DNA of 64,000 bases from Macrotrachela quadricornifera (Eukaryota > Rotifera > Eurotatoria > Philodinida > Philodinidae): positions 2,133,012 through 2,197,011 of the forward strand of contig JAJEKB010021337.1 in the NCBI GenBank assembly GCA_022393335.1, written 5' to 3'. The translations under genes were made by a program, and so were the position numbers. Shown here one piece after another: positions 63,816 through 64,000 of the stretch. The stretch's first letter is position 1. Every line of letters begins with the position of its first letter. The notes beneath the pieces were generated by a model. The model saw nothing but the letters and a program-made list of their open reading frames with translations. It was not told the origin of the DNA and searched no databases.

Positions 63816-64000
63816 AATAACCAAGATGCCGCATACACATATGGTGCCATTCATCGACTTATTAGGAGAAAATTCAATGAATCAACTGTACAATCTGATA
63901 TGAAATATTGGCCATTTAAAGTCGTTAATGATAATGGAAAACGAAAAATTTAAATTGAATATAAAAATGAAAGAAACTGATGAAGTTTATCTCAACAAAA
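63816..64000 (+). pseudogene. Hsp70 fragment, decayed, runs off the window
   Basis: The frame from 63816 reads [20 protein letters not shown] then [20 protein letters not shown] before TAA at 63951. The RLIxRKF and VQSDMKxWPFKVV blocks are the hallmark of the N-terminal ATPase domain of cytosolic Hsp70 (around residues 70-110 of the family). Upstream phosphate-loop sequence is missing. After the stop the text continues (IEYKNE, then a shift to ETDEVYL), so this is a 5'-truncated, broken copy. More may lie beyond 64000. Confidence 0.75.

Overview
This is a 64 kb window of AT-rich (by eye about two-thirds A+T) eukaryotic nuclear DNA with a 400-base assembly gap (40621-41020). Genes carry short GT-AG introns (about 45-75 bp), polyadenylation signals are AATAAA, and there are no bacterial-style operons. 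Animal-type genes (two ABCC/MRP transporters, a 7TM receptor, a UDP-glycosyltransferase) sit beside an intronless GH31 enzyme with bacterial-like motifs, a sulfotransferase of a bacteria-rich family, and many Tc1/mariner/IS630-type elements. This mix best fits a bdelloid rotifer; that is an inference from gene content, not proven by any marker here.

Layout: 0-6.4 kb, degenerate repeat arrays and an unknown coiled-coil gene with a fold-back element upstream of its clear exons. 7.2-11.3 kb, a deleted Tc1-like element, then a 7TM receptor gene split by two TA-flanked elements. 12.3-15.3 kb, a 1.56 kb inverted-repeat element and a dead transposase. 16.7-18.8 kb, a secreted GH31 glycosidase. 20-25.1 kb, repeats: a zinc-finger-like relic, tandem exon-like units, a fold-back element, and a 2 kb inverted satellite around an AT core. 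26.1-31.2 kb, an intron-rich ABCC transporter (minus). 32-35.1 kb, a pogo-like transposase relic and a 1.4 kb TA-flanked element. 36.3-37.6 kb, a sulfotransferase (minus). 38.7-43.4 kb, repeats, the gap and two adjacent fold-back elements. 44.6-45.9 kb, a UDP-glycosyltransferase. 47-49 kb, a fold-back element and a secreted hypothetical protein. 50-50.8 kb, a dead DDE transposase. 51.9-55.6 kb, a second ABCC transporter with one visible intron. 56-59.6 kb, one decayed mariner and one nearly intact mariner with a single stop. 60-62 kb, a 2 kb TA-flanked element with degenerate subterminal arrays. 62.3-63.4 kb, two head-to-head small secreted Cys-rich peptides. 63.8-64 kb, an Hsp70 relic running off the window.

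Functional reading: sulfotransferase (conjugation), UGT (conjugation) and two MRP-type exporters (efflux of conjugates) form a loose detoxification set, but they are not an operon and co-function is inference. The most striking pattern is the population of TA-flanked, palindromic, mostly non-coding elements. Four share an internal motif of about 35 bp. Two interrupt the receptor gene so that exact removal of each element plus one TA leaves a 313-codon frame. Several others carry element-specific degenerate self-complementary arrays.
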